A stretch of DNA of 64,000 nt, from contig NZ_CP049744.1 in assembly GCF_000760935.2 (NCBI RefSeq), forward strand, positions 4,619,501-4,683,500, given 5' to 3'. Shown piece by piece: positions 26,526-37,994 of this stretch; position 1 is the stretch's first letter; every line of letters begins with the position of its first letter. Made by a program: the position numbers and the translations under genes. Origin of the DNA: Rhodococcoides fascians A25f. GTDB lineage: Bacteria; Actinomycetota; Actinomycetes; Mycobacteriales; Mycobacteriaceae. The notes below the pieces were generated by a model. That model did no database searches. It was not told where the DNA came from and saw only the letters and a program-made list of their open reading frames with translations.

Positions 26526-28817
<2,292 letters not shown>

Positions 28818-28920
28818 GAGGAATAGGTCCCTTCGATGGAGCGAAATGCCAGGGCGAGTGTATAAGGTGCCACCGACATCTACGGCATCGGACGTATCGG
28901 CCTCGTGCGAACATCACCTG

Positions 28921-29685
28921 ATGGACATCGCACTGACCGAGGACGATCTGGATGAAACGGGCGTCATCGACCCGTCGATGGTGGCCAAGGGAGTCGACGT
29001 ACCGCCGAAGGCCGTCGTCTGCTTCTTCTCCGAGGTGATCGACAGCATCTGCGCGAAAGGCGACGCCCGAGTCGTGTCGGTCATGCGCTCCGAGCACGGC
29101 GAACACCCCGTCTACGAGATCGAACGAGGCGGACAGAAGCTCGCCGTCTTCCATCCCGGAGTCGGCGCGCCACTGGCTGCGCTGTTCCTCGAAGAGGCCA
29201 TCGCCATGGGCTGCACGCAGTTCGTGGCCGTCGGCGGTGCCGGAGCCCTGTCCGACGACCTGGGCATGGGACACGTGATGGTGGTCGACAGCGCCCTGCG
29301 CGACGAGGGCACCTCGTTCCACTACCTACCGCCCGGACGGGTGGTCGAGGCCGACCCGGCAGGTGTGGCCGTACTCCAGTCGGTGCTCACCGATGCCGGA
29401 ATCGACTTCGTCACCGGGCGATCCTGGACGACCGACGCGCTCTACCGCGAGACCCGCGCCCGGGTTTCTCGCCGCGTCGAAGAGGGCTGCCGAACCGTCG
29501 ACATGGAGGCATCGGCATTCTGCGCGGTGGCCCGATTCCGCGGAGTGCGATTCGCCCAACTGCTGTACGCGGGAGACTCCCTGGCCGCCGACTGGGATCA
29601 CCGCGGCTGGACCAAGGCGACAACAGTGCGCGAACAGTTGTTCTGGCTCGCGGCGGATGCGTGCCTGCAACTCGATCCGGTCTAG
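28921..29685 (+). CDS. Nucleoside phosphorylase family protein
   Basis: 254 residues of the PNP/UDP phosphorylase fold. Signals: FHPGVGAPLAALFLEE, FVAVGGAGAL, and RTVDMEASAFCAVARFRG, where the M-E pair binds the ribose of the nucleoside in this family. Likely phosphorolysis of a purine nucleoside or uridine to base plus ribose-1-phosphate. Base choice is not clear from the sequence. The ATG at 28921 is in a conserved start position, but there is no good Shine-Dalgarno. Divergent from purL. Confidence 0.75.
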   Translation: MDIALTEDDLDETGVIDPSMVAKGVDVPPKAVVCFFSEVIDSICAKGDARVVSVMRSEHGEHPVYEIERGGQKLAVFHPGVGAPLAALFLEEAIAMGCTQFVAVGGAGALSDDLGMGHVMVVDSALRDEGTSFHYLPPGRVVEADPAGVAVLQSVLTDAGIDFVTGRSWTTDALYRETRARVSRRVEEGCRTVDMEASAFCAVARFRGVRFAQLLYAGDSLAADWDHRGWTKATTVREQLFWLAADACLQLDPV

Positions 29686-29720
29686 GTCGTCGGGGTTCGG
29701 GGTTCGGGACGCTCGTTCAC

Positions 29721-30182
29721 CCCCCGATCTCGCAAACGCGCGCGCGTTCGCCCCCCCGATCTCGCAAACGCGCGCGCGTCTGCCAGACGCGAGCGGAACA
29801 GCCACCGAATCGGGCACGAATCCACGCGCACCTGACGAATGCGCGCGCGTTCGACCCCGACCACCCGACGATCCTTAGTCCCGGTGCCCCCAGGCGCACC
29901 TCAGTTCGACGCCCACCCCCCCGATCTCGCACACGCGCGCGCGTCTGCCAGACGCGAGCGGAACAGCCACCAAATCGGGCACGAATCCACGCGCACCTGA
30001 CGAATGCGCGCGCGTTCGACCCCGACCACCCGACGATCCTTAGCCCCGGTGCCCCCAGGCGCACCTCAGTTCGACGCCCACCCCCCCGATCTCGCACACG
30101 CGCGCGCGTTTGCCAGACGCGAGCGGAACAGCCACCAAATCGGGCACTAATCCACGCGCACCTGACGAATGCGCGCGCGTTT
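29721..30182. repeat. 165-bp GC-alternating tandem repeat (2.6 copies plus a stub)
   Basis: Non-coding gap 29686-30199 between convergent genes. A 165-bp unit occurs at 29756-29920, 29921-30085 and partially at 30086-30182; units 1 and 2 differ at only 3 positions. A short stub (29721-29753) repeats the unit's start. Each unit contains two (CG)n runs (ACGCGCGCGCGT, TGCGCGCGCGT) and a perfect hairpin CGCGTCTG-C-CAGACGCG (29775-29791 in unit 1). Because 165 is a multiple of 3, several frames stay open through it, but these translations (RAFARSGG-like) are not credible proteins. Confidence 0.9.
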
Positions 30183-30199
30183 GCGATCGCCGCTCAGGC

Positions 30200-31495
30200 T
30201 CAGGCAGGGGCGAGGAATGCCGCCAGCGCGTCGGCGTAGGACTTCACGTCGTTGGCACCCATCAACTCTCGCGACGAATGCATGGCCAGCTGCGCTGCCC
30301 CGACGTCCACCGTCGACAGCCCGGTGCGCGACGCGGTGATTGGTCCGATAGTCGATCCACAGGGTAGATCGGCGCGATGTACGTAGCGCTGCAAGGGAAC
30401 TCCGGCCTGATCGCAGGCGAGCGCGAAGGCACCTGCTCCGGCGGAGTCCGTTGCGTAGCGCAGGTTCTGGTTGACCTTCAGCACCGGTCCCCCGCCGAGC
30501 TCGATGCGATGCGCGGGCTCGTGCCGATCCGGGTAGTTCGGGTGCGTAGCGTGCGCCATATCGCCTGAGGCACAGATGGATCCGGCCATCGTGCGGAGGA
30601 AGTCCTCACGGCCACCGCCGCGTCCGAGCACGATGCGCTCGAGCACGGTGTTCAGCAGATCCGAGAACGCGCCGCGGTCGGACATGCTGCCGACTTCCTC
30701 GTGGTCGAACAATGCCAGCACCGGAGTGACAGCGGTCGGATTCTCCACTGCGGCAAGCAAAGCCTGAGTTCCGGCGTAGCAGGTGCCCTGATTGTCCAGA
30801 CGCGGCGCGCTGACCAATTCCGACTCGACCCCTACGACTGCACTGGGCGCGAGGTCGTGTGTCATCAACTCCCAGCCCAGTACCGAATGCGGGTCGACGC
30901 CTTCTCTCTCGGCGACGTATGCAATGAACGATTGTGGCGAATTACCCACGCCCCAAATGGCATTGACGTGTCGCTGCGGATCCAGGGTGACGCCCTTGCG
31001 ATCCTCGGAGAGGTGAATCGCGAGCTGCGGCACCCGCAGGATGGGCTCGTCGACCTTCACCAGGACCTCGCGTACCGTGCTGCCGTCGCGCACACTCAAC
31101 CGGCCGGAGATACCCAGATCGCGATCGAGCCAAGAGTTGAGCCACGCACCGCCGTATGGCTCGAGGCCCACCATCTGCCAGCCCGCGGATTGCAGATCGG
31201 GATGTTGCTTGACGCGAAGGTTGGGGCTGTCGGTGTGCCCGCCGACGACACGGAAGGGGCCATCGGGAGTGGAGCCTGCGGAACGACCCGAATCACGCTC
31301 GGTACTCCATGCGACGAGTGAACCGCCGCGGATCAAGTAGTAGCGACCGGGTTCGGTCGGCCACGCGTCGATCTCGTCGAGCCGAACGAAACCGGCCTCC
31401 TCGAGCTGCACCGACACCGTCCGACACACGTGAAACGGGGACGGCGAGACGTCGACGAAGTTGCAGAGACCGGTTGCGGAGGCGTTGGACGGCAT
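30200..31495 (-). CDS. M18 family aminopeptidase (aspartyl aminopeptidase)
   Basis: 431 residues. Zinc-ligand motifs of peptidase family M18 are seen: [21 protein letters not shown], and a terminal HSSRELMG. It removes N-terminal acidic or other residues from peptides in the cytoplasm; M. tuberculosis PepC (Rv0800) is the equivalent. The ATG at 31495 begins the conserved region ([23 protein letters not shown]); a second ATG at 31504 is possible. CACAAT 7 nt upstream of 31495 is a weak leaderless -10. Confidence 0.9.
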   Translation of the reverse strand: MPSNASATGLCNFVDVSPSPFHVCRTVSVQLEEAGFVRLDEIDAWPTEPGRYYLIRGGSLVAWSTERDSGRSAGSTPDGPFRVVGGHTDSPNLRVKQHPDLQSAGWQMVGLEPYGGAWLNSWLDRDLGISGRLSVRDGSTVREVLVKVDEPILRVPQLAIHLSEDRKGVTLDPQRHVNAIWGVGNSPQSFIAYVAEREGVDPHSVLGWELMTHDLAPSAVVGVESELVSAPRLDNQGTCYAGTQALLAAVENPTAVTPVLALFDHEEVGSMSDRGAFSDLLNTVLERIVLGRGGGREDFLRTMAGSICASGDMAHATHPNYPDRHEPAHRIELGGGPVLKVNQNLRYATDSAGAGAFALACDQAGVPLQRYVHRADLPCGSTIGPITASRTGLSTVDVGAAQLAMHSSRELMGANDVKSYADALAAFLAPA

Positions 31496-31561
31496 GGGAA
31501 CCATTGTGGCAGCCGCCGCGTCGAACGCATCGAGAGCACACACAGACCCGGGGGGATCTTC

Positions 31562-32452
31562 ATGAAATTTCAGTCTTTGCCGAACTACGGTGCAGTTCAC
31601 GCAACCACATTCGCAATCGTGCGGATGAAGACCATCGAGGTGTTCCGCAGGCGCGGGGTAGTGGTTCACCGCGTGGATTCGACAACACTGGCGACGGGAT
31701 CAGGCGCGCACCTTCCGCTGGAGAACCTTTTCGCCCGCTGCTCGAAGGCAGGCAGATCGGCGTGGGACAGCATCATCGACAGCCATGTCGACGTCATGAT
31801 CGAGATGATGCGCGAAGCCGACCCGACGTTCATCACCTCCTTGTCGGACAACGAGTTCCATGCGAGGTTGCGCGAGCGCGTCATCGCACCGACCGCCCTC
31901 GAGGCACTGGCTGAATACGATTACGCGGTTCCCCTGGTCGACGCACCCGGATCCCCGGTGCGTGTGCTGAATCTGTCGTCTCCCAATCGAGCGCTGACAC
32001 TGGCCGATCGGCATCTCGTCGGCCGGGACCTGCAGGCCGCGTGGGCTGCCGGCCGACACAACACGGCTGCGATGCAGTTCGAGGACGCCCAGATCCTCAG
32101 CAGGGACGGCATCGACGTCCATGTACTGAGCGGCGATTCGATCTACCTCGCGTCGAAGGTCGCAGACATGCCCACGTTGATATCGACGCACCTCGGCGAG
32201 TGCCTGTACGGCCTTTTGTTCGCCGTCCCCAGCGCCTACGAAGTGGCCGTTCACAGGCCGAGCGATGCCGATAGTGCACTCGGGGCAGTGGCCGCACTCG
32301 CCGAGCTGGCCGACATGTTCAGTCGTGACACACCGAGCCCACTGTCGCGCTCGGTGTTCTTCTGGCGAGACGGCGAGTATTGCGACGTATCCCACGGCCC
32401 AACGGGCATTTTCGCTTCTACCTTGACGGAGTTGCGAGCGTGCGCGGCCTGA
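31562..32452 (+). CDS. Conserved hypothetical protein, unknown
   Basis: 296 residues, soluble, no signal or membrane helix. The ATG at 31562 follows GGGGGAT. It contains [35 protein letters not shown] and a C-terminal acidic/aromatic region ending [18 protein letters not shown]. The alternation of strand and helix, plus [18 protein letters not shown], is vaguely like YtpQ/DUF1444 proteins, but I would not assign that. The gene stands between the divergent M18 peptidase and a small - strand gene. Confidence 0.6.
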   Translation: MKFQSLPNYGAVHATTFAIVRMKTIEVFRRRGVVVHRVDSTTLATGSGAHLPLENLFARCSKAGRSAWDSIIDSHVDVMIEMMREADPTFITSLSDNEFHARLRERVIAPTALEALAEYDYAVPLVDAPGSPVRVLNLSSPNRALTLADRHLVGRDLQAAWAAGRHNTAAMQFEDAQILSRDGIDVHVLSGDSIYLASKVADMPTLISTHLGECLYGLLFAVPSAYEVAVHRPSDADSALGAVAALAELADMFSRDTPSPLSRSVFFWRDGEYCDVSHGPTGIFASTLTELRACAA

Positions 32453-32477
32453 TCGCGATCACGCGCCGGTAGACCCG

Positions 32478-32639
32478 CTATTCGGGAGGCGGAGTGGTCG
32501 GTCGTCCCGCTGCAGCGTCGCGAATCCAGTCGGGTACGGGTTGATGATCGCGTTCGGCCATGGTGATGTACGCGCGGGCAGCGGCAGCGGCGACCGATGG
32601 CCGTGGTGCTTTGATGTTGCGTTCGTCGGTAGTGGTCAT
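32478..32639 (-). CDS. Small hypothetical protein (53 residues)
   Basis: MTTTDERNIKAPRPSVAA... ending TTPPPE, with an alanine-rich helix and a proline-rich tail. The start is strongly placed: AGGAGG (32654-32649 on the - strand) lies 10 nt before the ATG at 32639. No known family. The real ribosome site is what argues for it. Confidence 0.55.
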   Translation of the reverse strand: MTTTDERNIKAPRPSVAAAAARAYITMAERDHQPVPDWIRDAAAGRPTTPPPE

Positions 32640-32759
32640 CGCTGGTCCTCCTGCTCGCTCTCGCCGTCAGTGTCCTCGGTCTCAAGCGGTTGCGCCAGTG
32701 CGCGACGTGCAGATCTGCCCGCAACGAGGGTCACCCATGCCTGGGCAGGCATTCGGCGC

Positions 32760-33110
32760 TCAGTGCGACCCGGACACGCAGAACACGTTGCCGTCGGGGT
32801 CGCTCAGCGTCACCCAGCGAAAGTCGCCCATGGTGTGTTGCGCAACTTCACGTGCACCCGCCCCGACCAGACGCGCAACCTCACCGTCGAGATTCTCGGT
32901 GGTCATGTCGAGGTGGACACGATTCTTGCCGGGCGTCGGATCATCGATCTTCTGAAAGGCCATTCGGTACGGCGCGGCGGCGAGTTCGACGACGTAGAAC
33001 CAGCCGTCGTTCTCCTCCACGATCGTGCCGTCGACCTGCGTCGCCCACCAGTGCGCGAGCGGCCCAGGATCGGTGGTGTCGAACGTGATCATGCCCAACG
33101 TCAGTGTCAT
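32760..33110 (-). CDS. VOC-fold protein (glyoxalase/bleomycin-resistance family)
   Basis: 116 residues. Begins LGMITFDTTDPGPLAHWW and ends RWVTLSDPDGNVFCV, the two paired beta-alpha-beta-beta-beta halves of the vicinal oxygen chelate fold; His and Glu ligands at the ends of strands are partly present. The reaction is unknown. The family includes metal-dependent lyases, dioxygenases and sequestering resistance proteins. It lies 36 bp after purQ and could be read through from it. Confidence 0.8.
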   Translation of the reverse strand: MTLTLGMITFDTTDPGPLAHWWATQVDGTIVEENDGWFYVVELAAAPYRMAFQKIDDPTPGKNRVHLDMTTENLDGEVARLVGAGAREVAQHTMGDFRWVTLSDPDGNVFCVSGSH

Positions 33111-33146
33111 GGCAGCACAGTAACCGCGACCACCGACACGTTGGAG

Positions 33147-33824
33147 TCAGGCGTTGACGATCGTGTCCAGAGCCGAATAGAAGATGCCCAAGCCGTCGTC
33201 GCTCGGACCGGTGAGCGGCTCGGTCGCATGCTCCGGGTGGGGCATCAAGCCGACGACTCGACCGTTGGCCGAAGAGATTCCGGCGATCCCCCGCTGCGAT
33301 CCGTTCGGGTTGGTGCCGCTGTAGCGGAACACGACGCGACCGTCGCCCTCGAGCTCGTCGAGCACGTTCTGGGGTGCCTGGAATCGACCCTCGGCGTTCT
33401 TGACCGGAATCAGAATCTCGGCACCGGGCTCGTATCGCGACGACCACGCGGTGTCGGTGTTCTCCACTGCCAGCCACTGATCGCGGCAGACGAAGTGCAG
33501 CCCTTCGTTGCGGGTCAACGCACCGGGAAGCAGTCCCACCTCGCAGAGCACCTGAAAGCCGTTGCAGATACCGAGAACCGGCATACCGCCCTCGGCTGCT
33601 TTCACGACGGACTCCATCACGGGGGCGAATCTGGCAATTGCGCCGGCCCGCAGGTAGTCGCCGTAGGAAAATCCGCCGGGGACGACGATGGCGTCGACGT
33701 TCTTCAGATCGGCGTCGGCGTGCCACAGGCTGACGGCTTCTCCGCCGGCCAGGGTGACAGCGCGGGAGGCGTCGACGTCGTCGAGGGTCCCGGGGAAGGT
33801 GATGACTCCGATACGGGCGCTCAT
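33147..33824 (-). CDS. purQ: Phosphoribosylformylglycinamidine synthase subunit PurQ
   Basis: 225 residues, class I glutaminase. The nucleophile is Cys87 in GICNGFQ, and PHPEHATEP carries the catalytic His/Glu pair. It supplies ammonia to PurL. The ATG at 33824 overlaps the purS stop (ATGA), so purS and purQ are translationally coupled, as in other actinobacteria. Confidence 0.95.
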   Translation of the reverse strand: MSARIGVITFPGTLDDVDASRAVTLAGGEAVSLWHADADLKNVDAIVVPGGFSYGDYLRAGAIARFAPVMESVVKAAEGGMPVLGICNGFQVLCEVGLLPGALTRNEGLHFVCRDQWLAVENTDTAWSSRYEPGAEILIPVKNAEGRFQAPQNVLDELEGDGRVVFRYSGTNPNGSQRGIAGISSANGRVVGLMPHPEHATEPLTGPSDDGLGIFYSALDTIVNA

Positions 33825-34072
33825 GCGGCGGGCTCTACCGACACACGAGTGACCGTCCAGTCTTCGATGACCGTGTTGGCCAGCAGCGATTCTGCGATCT
33901 TCTCCAGCTCGGCGTCGTCGACGGAGTCGTCGACCTCGAGCTCGAAACGCTTGCCCTGTCGCACGTCGGATACACCGGAGATGCCAAGACGGCCCAGCGC
34001 GCCCGCGATCGCTTGACCCTGCGGATCGAGAATCTCGGCCTTGGGCATGACATCGACAACGACTCGGGCCAC
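33821..34072 (-). CDS. purS: Phosphoribosylformylglycinamidine synthase subunit PurS
   Basis: 83 residues starting (GTG) [22 protein letters not shown]. PurS bridges PurL and PurQ. The GTG at 34072 follows AAGGAG at 34086-34081; upstream in-frame methionines belong to non-conserved sequence. The gene overlaps purQ by 4 nt. Confidence 0.93.
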   Translation of the reverse strand: MARVVVDVMPKAEILDPQGQAIAGALGRLGISGVSDVRQGKRFELEVDDSVDDAELEKIAESLLANTVIEDWTVTRVSVEPAA

Positions 34073-34159
34073 GAAAGCGCTCCTTGAAATACGTACAGCA
34101 AGACTGTTACCGGCAGGTGGGAGTCTACGCAGCCCTGGCGGGAGGCGCGAAACCGCGCT

Positions 34160-34165
34160 TACTGT
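34160..34165 (+). promoter_or_regulatory. -10 box for leaderless MBL-fold gene
   Basis: TACTGT ends 7 nt before the ATG at 34173. This is the usual distance for leaderless mRNAs in actinobacteria. No strong -35. Confidence 0.45.
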
Positions 34166-34172
34166 GGAGTCC

Positions 34173-34811
34173 ATGCGGCTGACACACTTCGGACATTCCT
34201 GCGTTCTCGTCGAACTCAACGGCACCACCGTGCTGTTCGATCCCGGCACGTTCTCCCACGGGTTCGAGGGCATCACCGGACTCGATGCCATCCTCGTCAC
34301 CCATCAGCACCCGGATCACGTCGACCTGCAACGACTTCCGGCTCTGGTCGAGGCAAATCCGCGAGCGGCACTGCATGCCGATCCGATGACTGCGGGCCAA
34401 TTGGGCGGCCAGTGGGCGGCGGCTCCCGCAGGCAAGTCCTTTGCGGTCGGCGGTATCACGGTCACCGGCGTCGGCGGAACCCACGCCGTCATCCATCCCG
34501 AACTGCCGGAGATCGACAACACCGGCTACCTGCTCGGCACTCCGGAGAACCCGGGCCAGCTGTTCCATCCCGGCGACTCGCTCTTCGTCCCCGAGCAGCA
34601 GGTCGACGTGCTCGCGCTCCCCGCGGCCGCACCGTGGTCGAAGCTGTCCGAGACGGTCGAGTTCCTGCGTGCGGTGGCTCCGAAGATGGCGTTCCCCATT
34701 CATCAGGCAGTGATTGCCGACCAGGCGACCGGCGCGTACTACGGCCGCTTCAAGGACATGTCCGACGCCGAATTCCGCGAGCTTCCCGAGGAATCGTCCG
34801 TCTCGATCTAG
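34173..34811 (+). CDS. MBL-fold metallo-hydrolase (Rv0786c type)
   Basis: 212 residues. Conserved metal site THQHPDHVD (HxHxDH) at about 50-58, plus a GDSLF-type third ligand segment. Many such proteins cleave phosphoesters or lactones; the UlaG-like opening MRLTHFGHSCVLVE suggests that branch. The true substrate is unknown. Predicted leaderless start (TACTGT box). Its TAG stop overlaps the convergent lipoprotein stop in a CTAG palindrome. Confidence 0.8.
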   Translation: MRLTHFGHSCVLVELNGTTVLFDPGTFSHGFEGITGLDAILVTHQHPDHVDLQRLPALVEANPRAALHADPMTAGQLGGQWAAAPAGKSFAVGGITVTGVGGTHAVIHPELPEIDNTGYLLGTPENPGQLFHPGDSLFVPEQQVDVLALPAAAPWSKLSETVEFLRAVAPKMAFPIHQAVIADQATGAYYGRFKDMSDAEFRELPEESSVSI

Positions 34812-35455
34812 CTGGTGACCTCGGGCGGAAGGGTGCCGATCATGGTCACCTGCGTCCCGTCCCACCGATAGTCGATCGTCACCGGGCCGCCGGTCGGATT
34901 CGCGTTGGCGTCACCAGCGAGTGGCCAGCGGTAGTTCACTGTGATCGTGTCGGCGGACTGGGCCGCCACCGACGTGAACCCGTACGGCTCCAGTGTCGCG
35001 GTGCCGAGGTACTCGGTGCTGTGAAAGAAGAGCAGATGTGTCGGCGAGCTCACCGTTGCCCCGGACGGGAGCGCTTCGACCCAGGTGAACGACGCACACG
35101 GGTCGCCCATCCGCGTCGCGACCCACGGTGAATCGGCGAAGACCAGCGGCAGCGAGTTCACGGCTTCGGTCACCGAGCTGGACGACACGTCGAGGCAGGT
35201 CACAGGCACCGTCGCGTCGGGAATGGAGTTGTTCTCGGGAAGCTCTTCGGTGTTCGAGTCGACCGGACCGTTGGGCTGCGCATCCTCGCCCGCGACTACC
35301 GGCTGGGTCGCCTCGGGCTGGTCCTGTGGCTGCACGGGCTGGGACTGGGCGTTCGAGGTAGGCGCACCGGTGGCCGTCGCTGCGACCGGTTCGTCCGAGT
35401 TGCCGCACGCGACGAGGCTGAGCGCAGTGATGGTGACGAGAACTAGTCGTTTCAT
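34808..35455 (-). CDS. LppP/LprE-family lipoprotein
   Basis: 215 residues. Signal peptide with LSLVAC lipobox at Cys17, then a low-complexity Pro/Gln/Glu linker (20-75), then a folded domain with ASFTWVEALPSGATVSSPTHLLFF and YLGTATLEPYGF, typical of the actinobacterial LppP/LprE family. Function in the cell envelope is not established. The ATG at 35455 is clear. The stop is shared with the convergent MBL gene (CTAG, 34808-34811). Confidence 0.8.
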   Translation of the reverse strand: MKRLVLVTITALSLVACGNSDEPVAATATGAPTSNAQSQPVQPQDQPEATQPVVAGEDAQPNGPVDSNTEELPENNSIPDATVPVTCLDVSSSSVTEAVNSLPLVFADSPWVATRMGDPCASFTWVEALPSGATVSSPTHLLFFHSTEYLGTATLEPYGFTSVAAQSADTITVNYRWPLAGDANANPTGGPVTIDYRWDGTQVTMIGTLPPEVTS

Positions 35456-35635
35456 AAGACCACCTGGTTCGATTTACGGGACGTCAGGTATGTCTGCTCG
35501 CAAACGTGTTCTGTTACATCACATTTCGATCAAGGGCCGTTACCTTCACGGCGCAGGCGATTTTTGCTCCACTCGTCGTGCGCGCCGCAGTGTGTCCGCG
35601 GATGTCGCCGCACAGTGGAGCAACCGTTGCACCCG

Positions 35636-36439
35636 TCAGTCGAGCCGAACCAGTTCCCGCAGTGCCGACTCGTCCACCGTGTCCAGGCCATCGAGGAACG
35701 CGGCAGCGAAGGATCCCGGCCGCGAGGTCGACTGCGCCGCTGTCTCCGACGCCACCGCAACATGCGCGTGCGCGGCGACGGCACCGATCAACGCATTCGG
35801 AGCAACGGAGCAGTACGCCGCCGTCAGTGCACCCAACGCGCACCCGGTAGCCGTAACCCGTTGCAGCAGTGCACTTCCTCCGCCGATCTTCACCAGAGAT
35901 CCTTGCCCGACGATGTGGTCGACTTCCCCCGAGGCCGCCACGATCTCAGCCCTGTCCAACAGCGACCTCGCCGCATCGACGGAATCCGCAACGCGCGCAG
36001 ACGAATCCACCCCTCTCGATCCGCCGTCAGCGCCCGCCAGACCCATGACCTCGGACGCATTCGCGCGAATGACGCTGGGCCGGTTGGCAAGTAGCTCGAC
36101 GGCCACCTGGGTACGCCACGGCAGACCGCCCGCCCCTACCGGATCGAGTACCCATGGCTTACCCGCGTCCCTCGCAGCGGCCGACGCCAGCCGAGAACTC
36201 TCCACCTGCGCTGCCGTCGGGGTACCCAGGTTGACGAGAACCGCGTCGGCGATACCCGCGAAACCGGCCGCTTCCTCGGGGTTGTCGACCATCGCCGGAG
36301 CGGCACCCGCGGCGAGGAGGGCATTCGCCACGAACTGAACCGAGACGGTATTGGTCAGGCACTGCACCAGCGGGTTGCGTTCACGCATTTGTCGATGTGC
36401 GGCAACGATATCGTCCAGGGTCACAGTCGAGGCACTCAT
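35636..36439 (-). CDS. thiM: Hydroxyethylthiazole kinase
   Basis: 267 residues. Phosphorylates 4-methyl-5-(2-hydroxyethyl)thiazole for thiamine salvage. Family motifs: NPLVQCLTNTVSVQFVANALLA, MVDNPEEAAGF, and VTATGCALGAL, which holds the catalytic cysteine near the ATP site. The ATG at 36439 is preceded by TAGACT (36452-36447) with a 7-nt gap, so the mRNA is probably leaderless. An IS3 element begins 55 bp upstream of the start and has replaced any further upstream control region. No TPP riboswitch is visible. Confidence 0.9.
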   Translation of the reverse strand: MSASTVTLDDIVAAHRQMRERNPLVQCLTNTVSVQFVANALLAAGAAPAMVDNPEEAAGFAGIADAVLVNLGTPTAAQVESSRLASAAARDAGKPWVLDPVGAGGLPWRTQVAVELLANRPSVIRANASEVMGLAGADGGSRGVDSSARVADSVDAARSLLDRAEIVAASGEVDHIVGQGSLVKIGGGSALLQRVTATGCALGALTAAYCSVAPNALIGAVAAHAHVAVASETAAQSTSRPGSFAAAFLDGLDTVDESALRELVRLD

Positions 36440-36446
36440 TGTTGCG

Positions 36447-36452
36447 AGTCTA
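36447..36452 (-). promoter_or_regulatory. -10 box for leaderless thiM mRNA
   Basis: TAGACT on the - strand ends 7 nt before the ATG at 36439. It is 42 bp from the IS edge, so the -35 region, at best, lies just outside the IS. Confidence 0.45.
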
Positions 36453-36531
36453 CGACCGCACCCACCCCGTTCCGCGTCAATGGACCACTGCATTGCACTG
36501 GACCCCGTGGGTTGGACTGCTAATGCAAAGC

Positions 36532-37386
36532 CTAGGCCGCGAGGGCCTGGGCTCGGTATCGCACCGGGCTCAGGCCGTCGAGGCGTAGCGAGATGCGGTC
36601 GTTGTTGAACCAGTCGATGTAGTCCTCGATCGCGGTGTGCAAGGCGCCGAGGTTCAGGTATCGGGTGTGATGAAACATCTCTTCTTTGAGGTGACCGAAG
36701 AAGTTCTCGATGATCGCGTTGTCGTAACAGTTGGCTTTGCGTGACATCGATTGGATCGCTCCCGCATCGGTGAGCAACCGACTCCACGAGTGATGCTGGT
36801 AGTGAAATCCCTGATCCGAGTGCACAATTGGACACTCACCGCCACCGAGGGTACTCAACGCGTCCCGTAGAGAACGGTTGGTGAACTCCGTCGTCGGAGA
36901 CCGACCGATCGAATACGAGATGATCTGACGATCGAACAAGTCCATCACCGGAGACAGATACAACTTCGCCTCCCCAACCCGGAACTCGGTGACATCGGTG
37001 ACCCACTTCTGATTCGGGGCCTCCGCCGAGAAGTCGCGGCCGAGGATGTTCGCAGCGACCGCCCCGACCTGTCCCCGATACGAGACATACCGTCGACGGC
37101 GCCGCACAGGGCAGGCCAACCCGAGTTCACGCATCAACGCCAACACCGTCTTCTTCGCCACCCGCCACCCCGCCTCGACGAGGACTCGGTGCACGCGTCG
37201 ATGCCCGTAGCGTCGGTGGTTTTTCTCGAACGCCCTGCTCACCGCCGCTTTCAATGCGGCCTTCGGATCGGGTCTGCGCAACTGTGCTTGACGGTAGAAG
37301 AACGTCGACCGAGCCAGGCCGGCGACGTCGAGCAGCACATCGAGTCGGTACTGGGCCTTGAGGGCGATGACAGCGAGAACCTTCAC
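36532..37386 (-). CDS. IS3-family transposase OrfB (DDE)
   Basis: 284 residues. HTH_21-like region, then the RNase H-type core: WVTDVTEF (first Asp), IVHSDQGFHY (second Asp), and ENFFGHLKEE (Glu). The GTG at 37386 overlaps the OrfA stop (GTGA). In most IS3 elements OrfAB is made by -1 frameshifting; here I find no A6G slippery run, only a short AAAA, so coupling at GTGA is equally possible. Confidence 0.9.
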   Translation of the reverse strand: MKVLAVIALKAQYRLDVLLDVAGLARSTFFYRQAQLRRPDPKAALKAAVSRAFEKNHRRYGHRRVHRVLVEAGWRVAKKTVLALMRELGLACPVRRRRRYVSYRGQVGAVAANILGRDFSAEAPNQKWVTDVTEFRVGEAKLYLSPVMDLFDRQIISYSIGRSPTTEFTNRSLRDALSTLGGGECPIVHSDQGFHYQHHSWSRLLTDAGAIQSMSRKANCYDNAIIENFFGHLKEEMFHHTRYLNLGALHTAIEDYIDWFNNDRISLRLDGLSPVRYRAQALAA

Positions 37387-37871
37387 CGTCGTCCCTGTTC
37401 CCTCAAGGCCCGCAATTTTCCCAGGTACGCCACCTGAGTGCGCAGCCGCTCGTTCTCCTCACGGAGCCGGTCGAGCTCGCTGGCCTCCCCGAGATCCGCT
37501 CCCGACGCCGCAGGTCGACGTCCCGCCCGCTTCGGGCGAAGCGCCTCGTCGCCGTCGCGGCGGTATCCACGCACCCACGGATCGATGATTCTCGCCGACG
37601 ACAGACCGTACTCGCGGGCGAGCTCGATCTTGTTCTCCCCAGCCAGAACACGTTGCACCACAGCGAGTTTGAACTCGAACGAGAAGTGTTGTCGATCCGG
37701 TTTCTCCACCAATGCATGTCTCCCTCGAACCCGCCACCGGTCGTACAGCAAGACCACAGCGCACCTACCGCCACCGACCTTCGCAGCCGCCGAGACCGCA
37801 CCCAGCCCGTCCTCGAACAACGCTACCGCCGCGACCCGCTGATCCTCGGTAAGTGAACTTCGTACACGCAT
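37383..37871 (-). CDS. IS3-family transposase OrfA (helix-turn-helix)
   Basis: 162 residues, two HTH-like segments (about 10-50 and 60-110) and a leucine-zipper-like C-terminus ELDRLREENERLRTQVAYL. The ATG at 37871 has GGGGAGC 9 nt upstream; a GTG 6 nt earlier is less likely. IS150-like length. It binds the terminal inverted repeats. Confidence 0.85.
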   Translation of the reverse strand: MRVRSSLTEDQRVAAVALFEDGLGAVSAAAKVGGGRCAVVLLYDRWRVRGRHALVEKPDRQHFSFEFKLAVVQRVLAGENKIELAREYGLSSARIIDPWVRGYRRDGDEALRPKRAGRRPAASGADLGEASELDRLREENERLRTQVAYLGKLRALREQGRR

Positions 37872-37994
37872 ACACACGCTCCCCAGTAGTCGGAACTGAA
37901 TTACTCAGTCCAACTTCTGGGGAGCGGTGCACATACGTCTGGGGCATGCAAGGGCCCATTGACGCGGGGCGGGGGTGGGGGGTGCAGCGAGGAG

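Larger units (their letters stand above)
36494..37931 (-). mobile_element. Complete IS3-family insertion sequence (1438 bp)
   Basis: Imperfect terminal inverted repeats of about 26 bp match at the ends (TGCAC.G..CCCC....GTTGGACTG; 36494-36519 and, inverted, 37906-37931), each end beginning TG. The flanks are a 3-bp duplication CAT/CAT (36491-36493, 37932-37934), the size usual for IS3. It encodes OrfA and OrfB overlapping by 4 nt. Both frames are intact and the ends are well matched, so the insertion may be recent. OrfB carries all three DDE residues. Confidence 0.9.

Noticed and set aside
29661..30239. Long open frames on both strands inside the 165-bp repeat region
   Set aside because: They exist because the unit is a multiple of 3 and stop-poor. 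The translations are low-complexity RAFARSGG-type repeats and there is no ribosome site.
36440..36493. TPP riboswitch upstream of thiM
   Set aside because: Only 54 bp remain before the IS and the thi-box sequences are absent. A CTGAGA at 40879 lacks the rest of the element.
37370..37420. Programmed -1 frameshift site in the IS3 element
   Set aside because: Only an AAAA run (within GGAAAATT) is present, no A6G heptamer, so I did not annotate an OrfAB fusion.
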